64,000 bases of DNA from RGIG7450 sp045633565 (GCA_045633565.1 JAZQYO010000006.1:62001-126000); one strand, 5' to 3'. Shown: positions 40,935 to 49,578, counted from the first letter of the stretch. Numbers and translations: made by a program. The notes: generated by a model not told the origin, from the sequence alone.

Positions 40935-40998
40935 TTGTAGGGGATGATGTATACATTGTTCCGAGTAAACGGACCGTCGGGGACGCCGGTCCCTACAA
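40935..40998. repeat. Short element with TTGTAGGG...CCCTACAA ends, copy 2
   Basis: 64 bases with perfect inverted ends TTGTAGGG/CCCTACAA and an inner GGACCGTCGGGGACGCCGGTCC dyad-like core. It has the same length and end sequence as 40577-40640 but a different interior, so the two form a family of tiny palindromic repeats on either side of RNA copy 2. Confidence 0.5.
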
Positions 40999-41001
40999 TA
41001 A

Positions 41002-41030
41002 AAACAGCTCCTGATAAAGGAGCTGTTTTA
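41002..41030 (-). terminator. Terminator of thrS
   Basis: AAACAGCTCC/GGAGCTGTTT hairpin with T-run on the minus strand, directly after the thrS stop. Confidence 0.88.
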
Positions 41031-41032
41031 CA

Positions 41033-42805
41033 TCATTTCTTTAATTTGTTGTCAACAACTTCGTGAATGATTTTAGAGAACTCATCGTAGGAGATTGAGC
41101 CCAAATCTTCGCCCGTTCTTGTTCTTACGGATACGGTGCCGTTCTCTAAGTCTTTGTCACCAAGGACTACCATAAACGGAACTTTTTCAAGCTGAGCGTT
41201 TCTGATTTTATATCTCAGAGTGTTGGAACTATTATCAATAGTAACTCTGAATTTATCCTTGCGGAGTTTTTCTGCAATTTCGTTTCCGTAGTCAAGCACA
41301 CGGTCTGTAATTGTTAAAATTCTTACCTGTTCTGGTGACATCCATGTAGGAAGTGCGCCCGCATAAGTTTCGATAAGGTATGCAAGGGTTCTTTCATAAC
41401 AGCCAAGGCTTGTTCTGTGGATGATGTAAGGCAGTTTTTTCTGACCGTCTGCGTCTGTGTAGTACATACCGAATTTTTCAGCAAGGAGCATATCAATCTG
41501 AATTGTAACGATTGTATCTTCCTTACCGTGAACATTTCTATACTGAATGTCAAGCTTGGGACCGTAGAAAGCAGCCTCGTCAATACCAATTTCGTAGTTA
41601 ACGCCAAGGTTGTCGAGAATTTTTGCCATTGTAGCCTGAGCCTCGTTCCACTGCTCGGCTGTGCCTTCATATTTTTTGGTGTTGTTGGGGTCCCACTGAG
41701 AGAATCTGAATGTGCAGTTTTCAAGCATACCTACTGTATCCAGGAAATATTTTGCAAGATTGAGGCAGTCTTCAAACTCTGTTTCAAGCTGGTCGGGACG
41801 GAGAACGAGGTGACCTTCGGAAATTGTGAACTGACGAACACGGATAAGACCGTGCATTTCGCCTGAGTCTTCTTTTCTGAAAAGTGTTGAGGTTTCGCCA
41901 AGTCGCATTGGCAGGTCGCGGTAGCTTCTGGGCTGATTGAGATAAACCTGATACTGGAAGGGACAGGTCATAGGACGCATTGCCAGACATTCTTTTGTTT
42001 CATCATCAGCATCGCCTATAATGAACATACCGTCACGATAGTGGTCCCAGTGACCAGAAATTTTATAAAGGTCACGCTTTGCCATAAGCGGAGTTTTGGT
42101 TAAAAGATAACCATGTTCCTGCTCAACATCTTCAACCCATCTCTGCAGAAGCTGAATTACTCTTGAACCTTTGGGGAGAAGAATGGGAAGTCCCTGACCG
42201 ATAGAGTCAACAGTTGTGAAATATTCAAGCTCACGGCCGAGCTTGTTATGGTCACGCTTTTTAGCTTCCTCTTTCATTTCAATATATACTTCAAGTTCTT
42301 CTTTTGACGGGAAAGCGATACCGTAAATTCTCTGGAGCATTTTATTTTTTTCGTCGCCTCTCCAGTAAGCACCTGTACAGGACATAAGTTTAAAAGCATT
42401 GTGTTTTACATAGCCTGTTGTGTTAAGATGCGGACCTGCGCAGAGGTCTGTAAATTCGCCCTGTTTGTAGAAAGAAATTTCCTCGCCATCGGGAAGGTCG
42501 TTTATAAGCTCAACTTTATAAGGCTGGTCAGCCATAAACTGGAGCGCCTCATCTTTGGGGAGAACAAATCTTTCAATGGGAAGACGCTCTTTGCAGATTT
42601 TTTTCATTTCCGCTTCAATTTTTTCAAGGTCTTCCGGAGTGAGCGATTTTTCAAGGTCAACATCATAATACCAGCCTTCGGCAATTGAAGGGCCGATTGC
42701 GAGTTTTACATCAGGATAAAGGCGTTTTACTGCCTGAGCCATAATGTGCGAACAAGTGTGCCAGTAAGTCTGGTTTTCGCTATTCTTTAAAAATTCAAGT
42801 TCCAT
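41033..42805 (-). CDS. thrS: Threonyl-tRNA synthetase, form lacking the N-terminal TGS domain
   Basis: This 590-residue class II synthetase contains the editing domain (WHTCSHIMAQAVKRLYP with H-x3-H, and DLCAGPHL with the editing Cys). The catalytic core follows (motif 2 GETSTLFRKEDSGEMHGLIRVRQFTISEGH, zinc Cys in MRPMTCPFQYQVY, motif 3 HRTSLGCYERTLAYLIE). A C-terminal anticodon-binding domain ends the protein. The usual ThrRS has about 640 residues, with a TGS domain of about 60 residues in front. Here only about 15 residues precede the editing domain. The ribosome binding site GGAGG confirms the start. A Thr T-box controls it. Confidence 0.96.
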   Translation of the reverse strand: MELEFLKNSENQTYWHTCSHIMAQAVKRLYPDVKLAIGPSIAEGWYYDVDLEKSLTPEDLEKIEAEMKKICKERLPIERFVLPKDEALQFMADQPYKVELINDLPDGEEISFYKQGEFTDLCAGPHLNTTGYVKHNAFKLMSCTGAYWRGDEKNKMLQRIYGIAFPSKEELEVYIEMKEEAKKRDHNKLGRELEYFTTVDSIGQGLPILLPKGSRVIQLLQRWVEDVEQEHGYLLTKTPLMAKRDLYKISGHWDHYRDGMFIIGDADDETKECLAMRPMTCPFQYQVYLNQPRSYRDLPMRLGETSTLFRKEDSGEMHGLIRVRQFTISEGHLVLRPDQLETEFEDCLNLAKYFLDTVGMLENCTFRFSQWDPNNTKKYEGTAEQWNEAQATMAKILDNLGVNYEIGIDEAAFYGPKLDIQYRNVHGKEDTIVTIQIDMLLAEKFGMYYTDADGQKKLPYIIHRTSLGCYERTLAYLIETYAGALPTWMSPEQVRILTITDRVLDYGNEIAEKLRKDKFRVTIDNSSNTLRYKIRNAQLEKVPFMVVLGDKDLENGTVSVRTRTGEDLGSISYDEFSKIIHEVVDNKLKK

Positions 42806-42827
42806 AAAATTACCTCCAAAATTGAAA

Positions 42828-43055
42828 AATCCCCTAATGCTTTTGCATTAAGGGTGCTTTGTGGCACGGTTCCACCTTAAATTTAACTTCATTTTTCATT
42901 GACGCAGAATCACGGCAAAGCCTACTTTTATTTCGACAATGCAGCTCCGGAGCGGTCTTCACCGGGTACCGACATAAGAAACTTTCAGCAAAATGTTTCT
43001 CTCTCTGAATGGGGCAATCCCGACTACTCTTTCCATCACAGCTTTTATATTAGTA
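42828..43055 (-). promoter_or_regulatory. T-box leader (tRNA-Thr responsive) upstream of thrS
   Basis: The minus strand has GATGGAAAGAGTAG (stem I start), AGAGAGAAAC..GCTGAAAGTTTCT (apical part) and GAAGACCGCTCCGGAGC, where ACC (42954-42956) is the likely Thr specifier. The T-box AAGGTGGAACCGTG follows, then the terminator CCCTTAATGC/GCATTAGGGG with T5 (42828-42852). Confidence 0.93.
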
Positions 43056-43062
43056 CAAAGTT

Positions 43063-43091
43063 ATTTTAACACTTTAGTCCTCTTTTGTCAA
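43063..43091 (-). promoter_or_regulatory. Promoter of thrS
   Basis: On the minus strand, TTGACA (43086-43091), 17 bases, TAAAAT (43063-43068). Confidence 0.88.
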
Positions 43092-43108
43092 TAGTTTTTG
43101 AAAACGGG

Positions 43109-43137
43109 TTGAAAAAGAGTTTGTTTAGTGGTAAAAT
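43109..43137 (+). promoter_or_regulatory. Promoter of the GNAT gene
   Basis: TTGAAA (43109-43114), 17 bases, TAAAAT (43132-43137). Confidence 0.6.
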
Positions 43138-43193
43138 AAGGTGAACGCAAGTTATTGGAGAAGAACTGCTGAAACTTTAAAAGGGTCAATAAA

Positions 43194-43610
43194 ATGGAAA
43201 TAAAAATTTTTAAAGGACTGCCCGATGAGGCTAAAAATATCAGGGAAACTGTTTTTGTAAAAGAACAGGGATTTACCGACGAATATGACGAAAAAGATGC
43301 TGTTGCAAATCACTTTGTAATGTTTGATGATGAAAAAGCGGTTGCGACCTGCAGGATATTTGAAACAAATGAGCCCGGCATATATATGTTTGGCAGAATG
43401 GCGGTTTTAAAGCAGATGCGGGGCAAAAACCTGGGCAGAAAAATGATGGATGCGGTGAAAGAATTTGTTAAAGAGCAGGGCGGAAAAGGCATAATTCTTC
43501 ATGCTCAGCTTCACGCAAAAGGGTTTTATGAGAAAAACGGGTTTACAGCTTACGGCGAAATAGAGTGCGAGCAGGACTGCCCGCATATATGGATGAAAAT
43601 AGATTTTTAA
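43194..43610 (+). CDS. GNAT-family N-acetyltransferase (ElaA/YjcF type)
   Basis: This 138-residue protein has IRETVFVKEQGFTDEYDEKDA near the N-terminus and MFGRMAVLKQMRGKNLGRKMMDAV, which is the acetyl-CoA pyrophosphate loop (Q/R-x2-G-x-G/N). HAQLHAKGFYEKNGFTAYGE follows and is the FYxKxGF signature of this subgroup. Its acetyl acceptor is unknown. It is monocistronic, convergent with the AraC gene across a shared terminator. Confidence 0.9.
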   Translation: MEIKIFKGLPDEAKNIRETVFVKEQGFTDEYDEKDAVANHFVMFDDEKAVATCRIFETNEPGIYMFGRMAVLKQMRGKNLGRKMMDAVKEFVKEQGGKGIILHAQLHAKGFYEKNGFTAYGEIECEQDCPHIWMKIDF

Positions 43611-43614
43611 AAGG

Positions 43615-43645
43615 AAAAAGACTAGCAATTTGCTAGTCTTTTTTT
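43615..43645. terminator. Bidirectional terminator between GNAT and AraC genes
   Basis: AAAAAGACTAGCAA/TTGCTAGTCTTTTT perfect dyad. Confidence 0.88.
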
Positions 43646-44451
43646 AACATCTTTTTGTATTTGCTTGGTGTGGTGTCAAAAAATTTTTCAAAATTTCTGA
43701 TGTATGTCTGAAAATTGTTAAACCCGCACGAGTAGGCAATGTCAAGCTGAGTCATATTTGAAGTTTTCATCAGTTCCACCGCTTTTTTCAGACGGTACTG
43801 TGTGACATAGTCAGAAAAGCATATTCCCGCTATGGAACTGAAAATATGCGAGAAATGATATTTTGATATGGCGCAAAGCTTTGCGGTTTCATCAAGAGTA
43901 ATTTTGTTCATATAGTTATTTTTTATATAAGTATGTACTTTGTCCAAAATAGCAATATTTTTTAGTTTGATTTTCGTTTCTGCCTCAGGCATCACATCAC
44001 ACTTTACGTTTTGCATTATCAAAAGAAAAAGTTCATTTACTGCGGTTGCGCAGGACAAGGCTTTAGGAAAAACAGGGTTTTTTACTTTCTCAAATGCAAC
44101 ATTTATTTCATTATACATCTTGTGGTTTTTAGGTATGCAATTATCGCAGAATATAAGACGCGAAAAAGATATATCTTCGGCGACCGGTATCATTTTTATA
44201 ACTGTGCCGAAAGAGCCCGGCTGGGTGATAACATTATGTATTTCGTAGGGCATAAAAAAGCAGATTTCACCTTCGCTAAGGCAGAAGGATACATCGCAGG
44301 TTGTAATTTGAATGGCGCCTTTTTCACATTTTACAAATTCAATTTCCTCATGAAAATGCGGATAGTCCCGGAGAATTTTCGCACCCAATGACACAAAAGG
44401 TTTATCCTTTGTTGCAGTATTTTTCTTTTCAAAGCCTGAGACTTTTTGCAT
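43633..44451 (-). CDS. AraC-family regulator with cupin-type sensor domain
   Basis: This 272-residue protein has an N-terminal cupin-like effector domain (FHEEIEFVKCEKGAIQITTCDVSFCLSEGEICFF). The C-terminal double helix-turn-helix (about residues 175-270) has ITLDETAKLCAISKYHFSHIFSSIAGICFSDYVTQYRLKKAVELM and IAYSCGFNNFQTYIRNFEKFFDTTPSKYKKM. The start at 44451 has GAGGTG upstream. It is divergent from the GH3 gene and probably activates it in response to a sugar. Confidence 0.92.
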   Translation of the reverse strand: MQKVSGFEKKNTATKDKPFVSLGAKILRDYPHFHEEIEFVKCEKGAIQITTCDVSFCLSEGEICFFMPYEIHNVITQPGSFGTVIKMIPVAEDISFSRLIFCDNCIPKNHKMYNEINVAFEKVKNPVFPKALSCATAVNELFLLIMQNVKCDVMPEAETKIKLKNIAILDKVHTYIKNNYMNKITLDETAKLCAISKYHFSHIFSSIAGICFSDYVTQYRLKKAVELMKTSNMTQLDIAYSCGFNNFQTYIRNFEKFFDTTPSKYKKMLKKD

Positions 44452-44598
44452 AAAGTTCACCTCATAAGACAATTTTAACATAATTAGTTTTACATTTCAA
44501 CAAAAATCGCAATAAATGTTAGTTTTTTTAACAAAATAATATAAGACTTTGATTTTATGGTATGATAAAATAAAGACATATAAAGGAGGCGTATTTTT

Positions 44599-46467
44599 AT
44601 GACTTTTTATGAGCAGGCTAAAAAGCTCGTTTCAAAAATGACAATTACGGAAAAACTTTCGCAGATGAGATATGATGCTCCGGCGATTGAAAGGCTGGGC
44701 ATACCTGCATACAACTGGTGGAATGAATGTTTGCATGGTGTTGCAAGAAACGGAGTTGCAACGGTATTTCCGCAGGCAATCGGTCTTGCGGCAAGTTTTA
44801 ATAAGGAAAGAATGTTTGAGGTTGCATCTGCAACTTCTGATGAAATAAGGGCAAAATATAACGAAAATAAAAAACAGGGATTTACAGATATATATCAGGG
44901 CCTTACAATGTGTTCTCCCAACATCAACATTTTCAGAGACCCCAGATGGGGCAGAGGCCACGAAACCTATGGTGAGGATACAACGCTTACAGGAATGATG
45001 GCGGTTGAATTTGTCAAAGGATTGCAGGGAGACGGAAAGTACAGAAAGGCGGATGCAACGCTTAAGCATTATGCAGTTCATTCGGGGCCTGAGAAGGACA
45101 GACACAGTTTCAATGTCAATATAGATGATGAAACAATGTTTGAAACATATCTTAAAGCGTTTGAATACTGTATAAAAAATGCTAAACCGGCTGCTGTTAT
45201 GTGTGCATACAACTCGGTTAACGGAGAGCCTTGCACAGCAAGTCACACAATGATAAAGGATATTTTAAGAGGTAAACTTGGGTTTGAAGGATATGTAGAA
45301 TCGGACGCAGGTGCTGTTGAGTATATAGCGCTTTGTCATAAACTTACATATAGTATTGCGGCTGCTGCTGCAATGGCAGTAAATAACGGTTGTGACCTTT
45401 GTCTCGGCGTTGCTTATGAAAGTTTAAAGGAAGCTTATGATAATGGCTGGATTTCGGAAGAAACGGTAACCGAGTCTGTTACAAGACTTTTTGAAACACG
45501 CTACAGACTTGGTATGTTTGCAGATGACTGTGAGTATGATAAAATTCCGTATGAGGTTGTTGATTGCAAAAAGCACAAAGACCTCAATCTCAAAATGGCT
45601 CACGAAAGCATGGTTCTTTTAAAAAATGACGGAATACTCCCTCTTGACCCTAACAAAAAAATAGCAGTTATCGGTCCTAATGCAGATGAACTTTCGGTGC
45701 TTTTGGGCAATTACAACGGTACGCCGTCGGAATACACAACACTTTTAAAAGGCATTCAAAACAGCTATGAAAATGTAATTTACGCAAAAGGCTGTGACCA
45801 TTGGAAACAAGCGCAAGGCCATCTTGAAAGACGAAATTATGAAGCTGTAATTGCTGCACAGAGAAGCGATGTTGTTATAATGTGTATGGGGCTTACTCCA
45901 TTTATGGAAGGCGAAGCGGGTGATGCATATAATGCGGCTGCAAGTGGTGACAAACTTTCAATAGAACTGCCTGAGGTGCAAAAAGAACTTTTTGAAAAAA
46001 TTATTGCTCTTGGAAAACCTGTGATTTTTGTAAATGTAACAGGCAGCTGTGTTGCACTTGGTGAGCAGGATAAAAAATGTAACGCGGTAATCCAGTGTTT
46101 TTATCCCGGCGCAAGAGGTGGGGAAGCTTTGGCGGACATTTTGTTTGGAAAATGTTCTCCCAGCGGAAGACTGCCTGTTACCTTCTATGCATCGGATGAC
46201 GACTTGCCCGATTTTACAGATTACAGTATGGAAAACAGAACGTATAAATATTTTAAAGGAACGCCTGTTTATGAATTCGGTCACGGGCTGACCTATTCTG
46301 AAATTACAGAAAACTGGACAGATGAAAATACTGCCCAAATAACAAACAGCGGGAAGTTTGATACATATTATTCTGTTCTGCAGTTTGAATATATACCGCA
46401 CAAGAGCCTGAAAAACTTTAAAAAGATTTTTATAAAACAAGGCGAAACCCAGACAGTAAAGTTTTAA
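44599..46467 (+). CDS. Glycoside hydrolase family 3 protein with shortened C-terminus
   Basis: This 622-residue protein has an N-terminal TIM barrel with LKHYAVHSGPEKDRHSFNVN (KH and R-H substrate motifs). GYVESDAGAVEYI carries nucleophile Asp236. The alpha/beta sandwich follows (KIAVIGPNADELSVLLGNYNGTPS, VIMCMGLTPFMEGEAGD with the expected acid/base Glu region, GARGGEALADILFG). The fibronectin-III-like end is cut short right after FIKQGETQTVKF, where most relatives continue about 30-40 residues. The barrel resembles beta-xylosidase/beta-glucosidase members. No signal peptide, so it is cytoplasmic. Likely under the divergent AraC regulator. Confidence 0.9.
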   Translation: MTFYEQAKKLVSKMTITEKLSQMRYDAPAIERLGIPAYNWWNECLHGVARNGVATVFPQAIGLAASFNKERMFEVASATSDEIRAKYNENKKQGFTDIYQGLTMCSPNINIFRDPRWGRGHETYGEDTTLTGMMAVEFVKGLQGDGKYRKADATLKHYAVHSGPEKDRHSFNVNIDDETMFETYLKAFEYCIKNAKPAAVMCAYNSVNGEPCTASHTMIKDILRGKLGFEGYVESDAGAVEYIALCHKLTYSIAAAAAMAVNNGCDLCLGVAYESLKEAYDNGWISEETVTESVTRLFETRYRLGMFADDCEYDKIPYEVVDCKKHKDLNLKMAHESMVLLKNDGILPLDPNKKIAVIGPNADELSVLLGNYNGTPSEYTTLLKGIQNSYENVIYAKGCDHWKQAQGHLERRNYEAVIAAQRSDVVIMCMGLTPFMEGEAGDAYNAAASGDKLSIELPEVQKELFEKIIALGKPVIFVNVTGSCVALGEQDKKCNAVIQCFYPGARGGEALADILFGKCSPSGRLPVTFYASDDDLPDFTDYSMENRTYKYFKGTPVYEFGHGLTYSEITENWTDENTAQITNSGKFDTYYSVLQFEYIPHKSLKNFKKIFIKQGETQTVKF

Positions 46468-46572
46468 AAATTGACTTTTAAAATAAAAATTACCAGTATA
46501 TAAAAATCCCTCTGACGCAAAATATTATTGCACTGAAAAGTGCGAGAAAAAAATTCAGAGGTGAAATTAGTA

Positions 46573-46824
46573 ATGTCTAAAAAAACTTTAGTTCCTGAAG
46601 CGAAAGAAGCAATGGAAAGATTCAAAATGGAAGCTGCATCTGAAGTAGGCGTTAACCTTAAACAGGGTTACAACGGCGACCTTACAAGCAAACAGGCAGG
46701 CTCTGTAGGCGGTCAGATGGTTAATAACATCTGTCCCGTGCGAACTGTATTTTTCACCCGAAACAACCGTACTCTTGACGGTCATGTGCAAAAAATCGGG
46801 TATGAATACCGAATAGTGATATAA
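46573..46824 (+). CDS. Alpha/beta-type small acid-soluble spore protein (SASP) with atypical C-terminus
   Basis: This 83-residue protein matches alpha/beta SASPs for its first 50 or so residues (LVPEAKEAMERFKMEAASEVGV, then LTSKQAGSVGGQMV). These DNA-saturating proteins protect spore DNA and are cut by the GPR protease on germination. After GSVGGQMVNNI, where the family continues with a short basic/acidic helix, this one continues with CPVRTVFFTRNNRTLDGHVQ and more, which looks unrelated. No other frame restores the usual end. A sigma-G-like promoter may be AGTATA (46495-46500) and CAAAATA 17 bases later. The start at 46573 has GAGGTG upstream. Confidence 0.82.
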   Translation: MSKKTLVPEAKEAMERFKMEAASEVGVNLKQGYNGDLTSKQAGSVGGQMVNNICPVRTVFFTRNNRTLDGHVQKIGYEYRIVI

Positions 46825-46830
46825 AAGTAG

Positions 46831-46868
46831 AATCAGTGCTTGGCAATAATGTCAGGCACTGATTTTTT
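46831..46868. terminator. Terminator hairpin between SASP and DUF4143 ATPase genes
   Basis: AATCAGTGC(T)TG/CAGGCACTGATT hairpin with TTTTTTC. It is followed directly by the end of the minus-strand ATPase gene. Confidence 0.75.
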
Positions 46869-46869
46869 C

Positions 46870-48078
46870 TTAAAATTCTTCACTTAACAGGAAGTCTGCT
46901 ATATGCATTGTTTTGATACCTTCATAATTTCCACCTGCAAAGTTATCAGTTGTTAAAAGGTATTTGGGATAATTATCTCGTATCTCGAGAAGCCTGTCAT
47001 ATTCTCTTTTTTCAGTTTCTTCGGTTTTGATTTCTTTTGTTACTTGTACATAGATTTTGTCACCTTGCTTTTCGGCAATAAAGTCTATCTCTCCATTAAC
47101 AGTTTTACCTATGTTAACCGAATAACCTCTGCGACATAATTCAAGGTATACTACATTTTCAAGCATTGCTGCTACAGACGTTGATTTGTAGCCAAGAACG
47201 CTATGCCTTAGTGCTGTATCCGCAAGGTAAAATTTTTCTTGTGTTTTCAAAAGCTCTTTGCCTTGTATATCATACCTTGAGCAACGATGCAGGATGTATG
47301 CACTTTCTAATTTTTCCAGATAACTGTAAACGGTCTCGTTATCTATCGTTCTATGCTCACTTTTTAAATAGTCGGATATTGATTTGGCGGAAAAAGTTTT
47401 ACCGACATTATCAAACGCAAATCTCACTATACGCTCAAGCTGGTCAACTTTTCTAACCTGATTTCGCTTTACTATATCAGAAAATATTGTAGAATTATAT
47501 ATATCCTTTACGATAGTATATACTTCATCTTCGGTATACTCCTGAAGATGTGTTGCAGGAAATCCGCCAAGTCTGATATACTCAGCCAGTTCACTCCTCA
47601 TATCCGTAACAGTTGAAAATTCTTTTTTAAAATCAATGTACTCCGAAAATGAAAGTGTGTAAATGCGGAATGCAATATATCTGCCGGTAAGGTATGTTGC
47701 AATTTCTGATGACATCATACGGGAATTTGAACCGGTTACATAAATATCAACGTTATAATCCGAAGCAAGAGAATTTACTGTTTTTTCCCAATGCTTTATT
47801 TCTTGAACCTCATCTAAAAATATATAGGTTTTTTCAGTAGAAGAAAGTTTACCTTTAATTTCAGTAAACATTTCTTTTGCAGTAATATCCTCGTATTCCA
47901 TTGAATCAAAGCGATAGCTTAAAATTCTTTCCTCAGAAACACCTCGCTTTTTTAGTTCTTTTATAATCATTTTCAAAATTGTAGATTTTCCACAACGTCT
48001 GACACCGGTCAATATTTTCACAAATGGTGCATCTACATATTTCATTATTCTGTCTACATACATAGGTCTGTAAATCAT
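46870..48078 (-). CDS. AAA-type ATPase with DUF4143 domain
   Basis: This 402-residue protein has an N-terminal AAA_14 ATPase with Walker A ILTGVRRCGKSTILKM and Walker B TYIFLDEVQEIKHWE, followed by YVTGSNSRMMSSEIATYLTGRY. The C-terminal DUF4143 nuclease-like domain contains NVVYLELCRRGYSVNIGKTVNGEIDFIAEKQGDKIYVQVTKEI (PD-(D/E)xK-like E-x-D-F and Q-V-T). These proteins are common and have been suggested to act in defence or toxin-like roles, but no function is settled. The start is ATG 48078 with GGAGGTG upstream. It is at the left border of the accessory region. Confidence 0.88.
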   Translation of the reverse strand: MIYRPMYVDRIMKYVDAPFVKILTGVRRCGKSTILKMIIKELKKRGVSEERILSYRFDSMEYEDITAKEMFTEIKGKLSSTEKTYIFLDEVQEIKHWEKTVNSLASDYNVDIYVTGSNSRMMSSEIATYLTGRYIAFRIYTLSFSEYIDFKKEFSTVTDMRSELAEYIRLGGFPATHLQEYTEDEVYTIVKDIYNSTIFSDIVKRNQVRKVDQLERIVRFAFDNVGKTFSAKSISDYLKSEHRTIDNETVYSYLEKLESAYILHRCSRYDIQGKELLKTQEKFYLADTALRHSVLGYKSTSVAAMLENVVYLELCRRGYSVNIGKTVNGEIDFIAEKQGDKIYVQVTKEIKTEETEKREYDRLLEIRDNYPKYLLTTDNFAGGNYEGIKTMHIADFLLSEEF

Positions 48079-48168
48079 AATTAACACCTCCGTTTTATAG
48101 TATTATACCGCAACTTTTGTGAAATGTCAATAGTTTTGCGATTATAACCCTAAAAACTTTTAGCAAAA

Positions 48169-48207
48169 ATAATCCCTCAAAGAGTCATATGCTCCTTGAG
48201 GGATTTT
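48169..48207 (-). terminator. Terminator on the minus strand
   Basis: ATCCCTCAA(GG)AG...CTCTTTGAGGGAT hairpin followed on the minus strand by TATTTTTG. It follows the short ORF at 48209-48355. Confidence 0.75.
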
Positions 48208-48208
48208 A

Positions 48209-48355
48209 TCATTGTTTCTTTTTAGAATTTGGACTATGGCACTGTTTGTATATCAGATTACTCATCTTGTTTTTTTCTTTTTCAGTAATTATACCTTTTT
48301 CAAATAGAATTTTATTAAAATAGCTGAGCCATATCTCATTAGCATTTATATTCAG
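48209..48355 (-). CDS. Possible 48-residue protein with non-standard (CTG) start
   Basis: An open frame with ribosome binding site GGGAGG and a CTG nine bases later reads NINANEIWLSYFNKILFEKG then IITEKEKNKMSNLIYKQCHS and a basic end. The pattern W-L-x-Y-F-N-x-x-L-x-E-K-G-x-I-T-E resembles small proteins I recall from clostridial integrative elements. The lack of an ATG/GTG/TTG in frame means it may be decayed. A terminator follows. Confidence 0.4.
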   Translation of the reverse strand: MNINANEIWLSYFNKILFEKGIITEKEKNKMSNLIYKQCHSPNSKKKQ

Positions 48356-48657
48356 TTGGACACGCCTCCCTTATGGGATATTGTGTTCAACACAGTAAAT
48401 TTTATACACAAAGTCAAAGACCTATTATCAAGTGAATTTTTACAGGTTTTAATTAAAAGGTTTTTTACGAATAGTTTCAATATATAATCTCCTTACATAA
48501 CATAAATAATTGTGGCGTATTTATGTACAAATGTTATCTGCATATATGCTTACATATATATTAGGTAATCAGCTTTAAGGAAAATCACCTATAAAGCCTT
48601 ATATATCAATGCCTTTTCGACTTCTTAATTTTTTTATTATTAGTAATTTGCTACTGA
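48356..48657. other. 302-base intergenic stretch beside the Rep-like gene
   Basis: AT-rich, with no convincing ORF, promoter pair or RNA fold. Being next to a Rep-like gene it could hold an origin of replication or transfer, but I see no clear nick-site hairpin. Confidence 0.3.
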
Positions 48658-49578
48658 TTATTTTGAAAAATAGTCAGTGATTCTTGCTTTGATTTCAGAA
48701 ACGATAGTCTCTAAATCAGCTTTTTTAAAGTATTCAATCTTGTGATGCTTTTTAAAGTTATAAGTTTTGTTCTTTGCCTGTTCTTCGCTTAAACCAATCA
48801 ACATCAGCAAATTTTTCATCTGTCGGGAAGTAAAGATATAATCTTTTCTTGTCATCAAAAAACTATTGATACTTAAAAACTGACGGTCACGTTTTTTCTT
48901 TTTTAGGTCATTCAAATAAATTTCTGCCATATTTTGATTGAATTTATTCTGTACGTTTTGAAATTCCTGTACCGCTTTGTCTAACCTATCAAACCAAATC
49001 TTCAAAAATTCAGTTTCGATATCCCCACGCATACGCAAACTTCTGAATTCAAGTCTGCTAAAATACGGACTATTTTTTCTGCTTTCATCTTCCTTGTCGT
49101 AAAACTCGATTTCACGATAGTTGTTTTTTGTGGCAAGGCTTTTTGTGCATCCGCTCCAAAAGTTCCTTGTATCATATGTATTATGGTCATCTGTTGCACT
49201 TGCAAAACAAGCTATCAACAATCTGTTGAGTTTTGTGTAGTTCTCATAATAATCGCTATCATTCAACGTGTTGAAACTCAAATCAAGACGTTTCCACTTG
49301 AAATCATCTACCCCAATTTCATCAAAAACAGTTTCCATCACTTTTTTAAAATCAGAGTATTTGTCCAAAATGTAGTCGCCATTATTCTTATTAGGGTTTA
49401 CTCTTATGTAGTTTTCATACCAATCACGGTTACGGACTTTTCTTAAATTGCATGTTTTTATGATATTGTTATTTTCAGCAATATCATAATTTACTACATT
49501 TTCTGTCGTTCCGTTGCCTGTATGGAATCCAACCTGTGTATTTTCGTTAAAACAATTTTCTACTTTTGTAGTATTCAT
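48658..49578 (-). CDS. Plasmid/conjugative-element replication initiator-like protein (Rep_trans type)
   Basis: This 306-residue protein shows DDFKWKRLDLSFNT, then NFWSGCTKSLATKNNYREIEFYDKEDES and SRLEFRSLRMR. In order these fit the Rep_trans (phage/Tn916 Orf20-like) pattern of R-x-D-x-x-x-D, G-x-x-x-S and I-Y-D-K followed by R-x-E-x-x-x-R. Such proteins nick DNA for rolling-circle replication of plasmids and conjugative elements. The C-terminal 100 residues are lysine-rich. The start at 49578 has AAAGGA upstream. Codons are A/T-rich and Asn/Lys-rich compared with the core genes, suggesting foreign origin. Confidence 0.65.
   Translation of the reverse strand: MNTTKVENCFNENTQVGFHTGNGTTENVVNYDIAENNNIIKTCNLRKVRNRDWYENYIRVNPNKNNGDYILDKYSDFKKVMETVFDEIGVDDFKWKRLDLSFNTLNDSDYYENYTKLNRLLIACFASATDDHNTYDTRNFWSGCTKSLATKNNYREIEFYDKEDESRKNSPYFSRLEFRSLRMRGDIETEFLKIWFDRLDKAVQEFQNVQNKFNQNMAEIYLNDLKKKKRDRQFLSINSFLMTRKDYIFTSRQMKNLLMLIGLSEEQAKNKTYNFKKHHKIEYFKKADLETIVSEIKARITDYFSK

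Noticed and set aside
46870..48078. DUF4143 ATPase as a definite defence gene
   Set aside because: A role is only suggested for the family. There is no partner gene here, so no claim is made.
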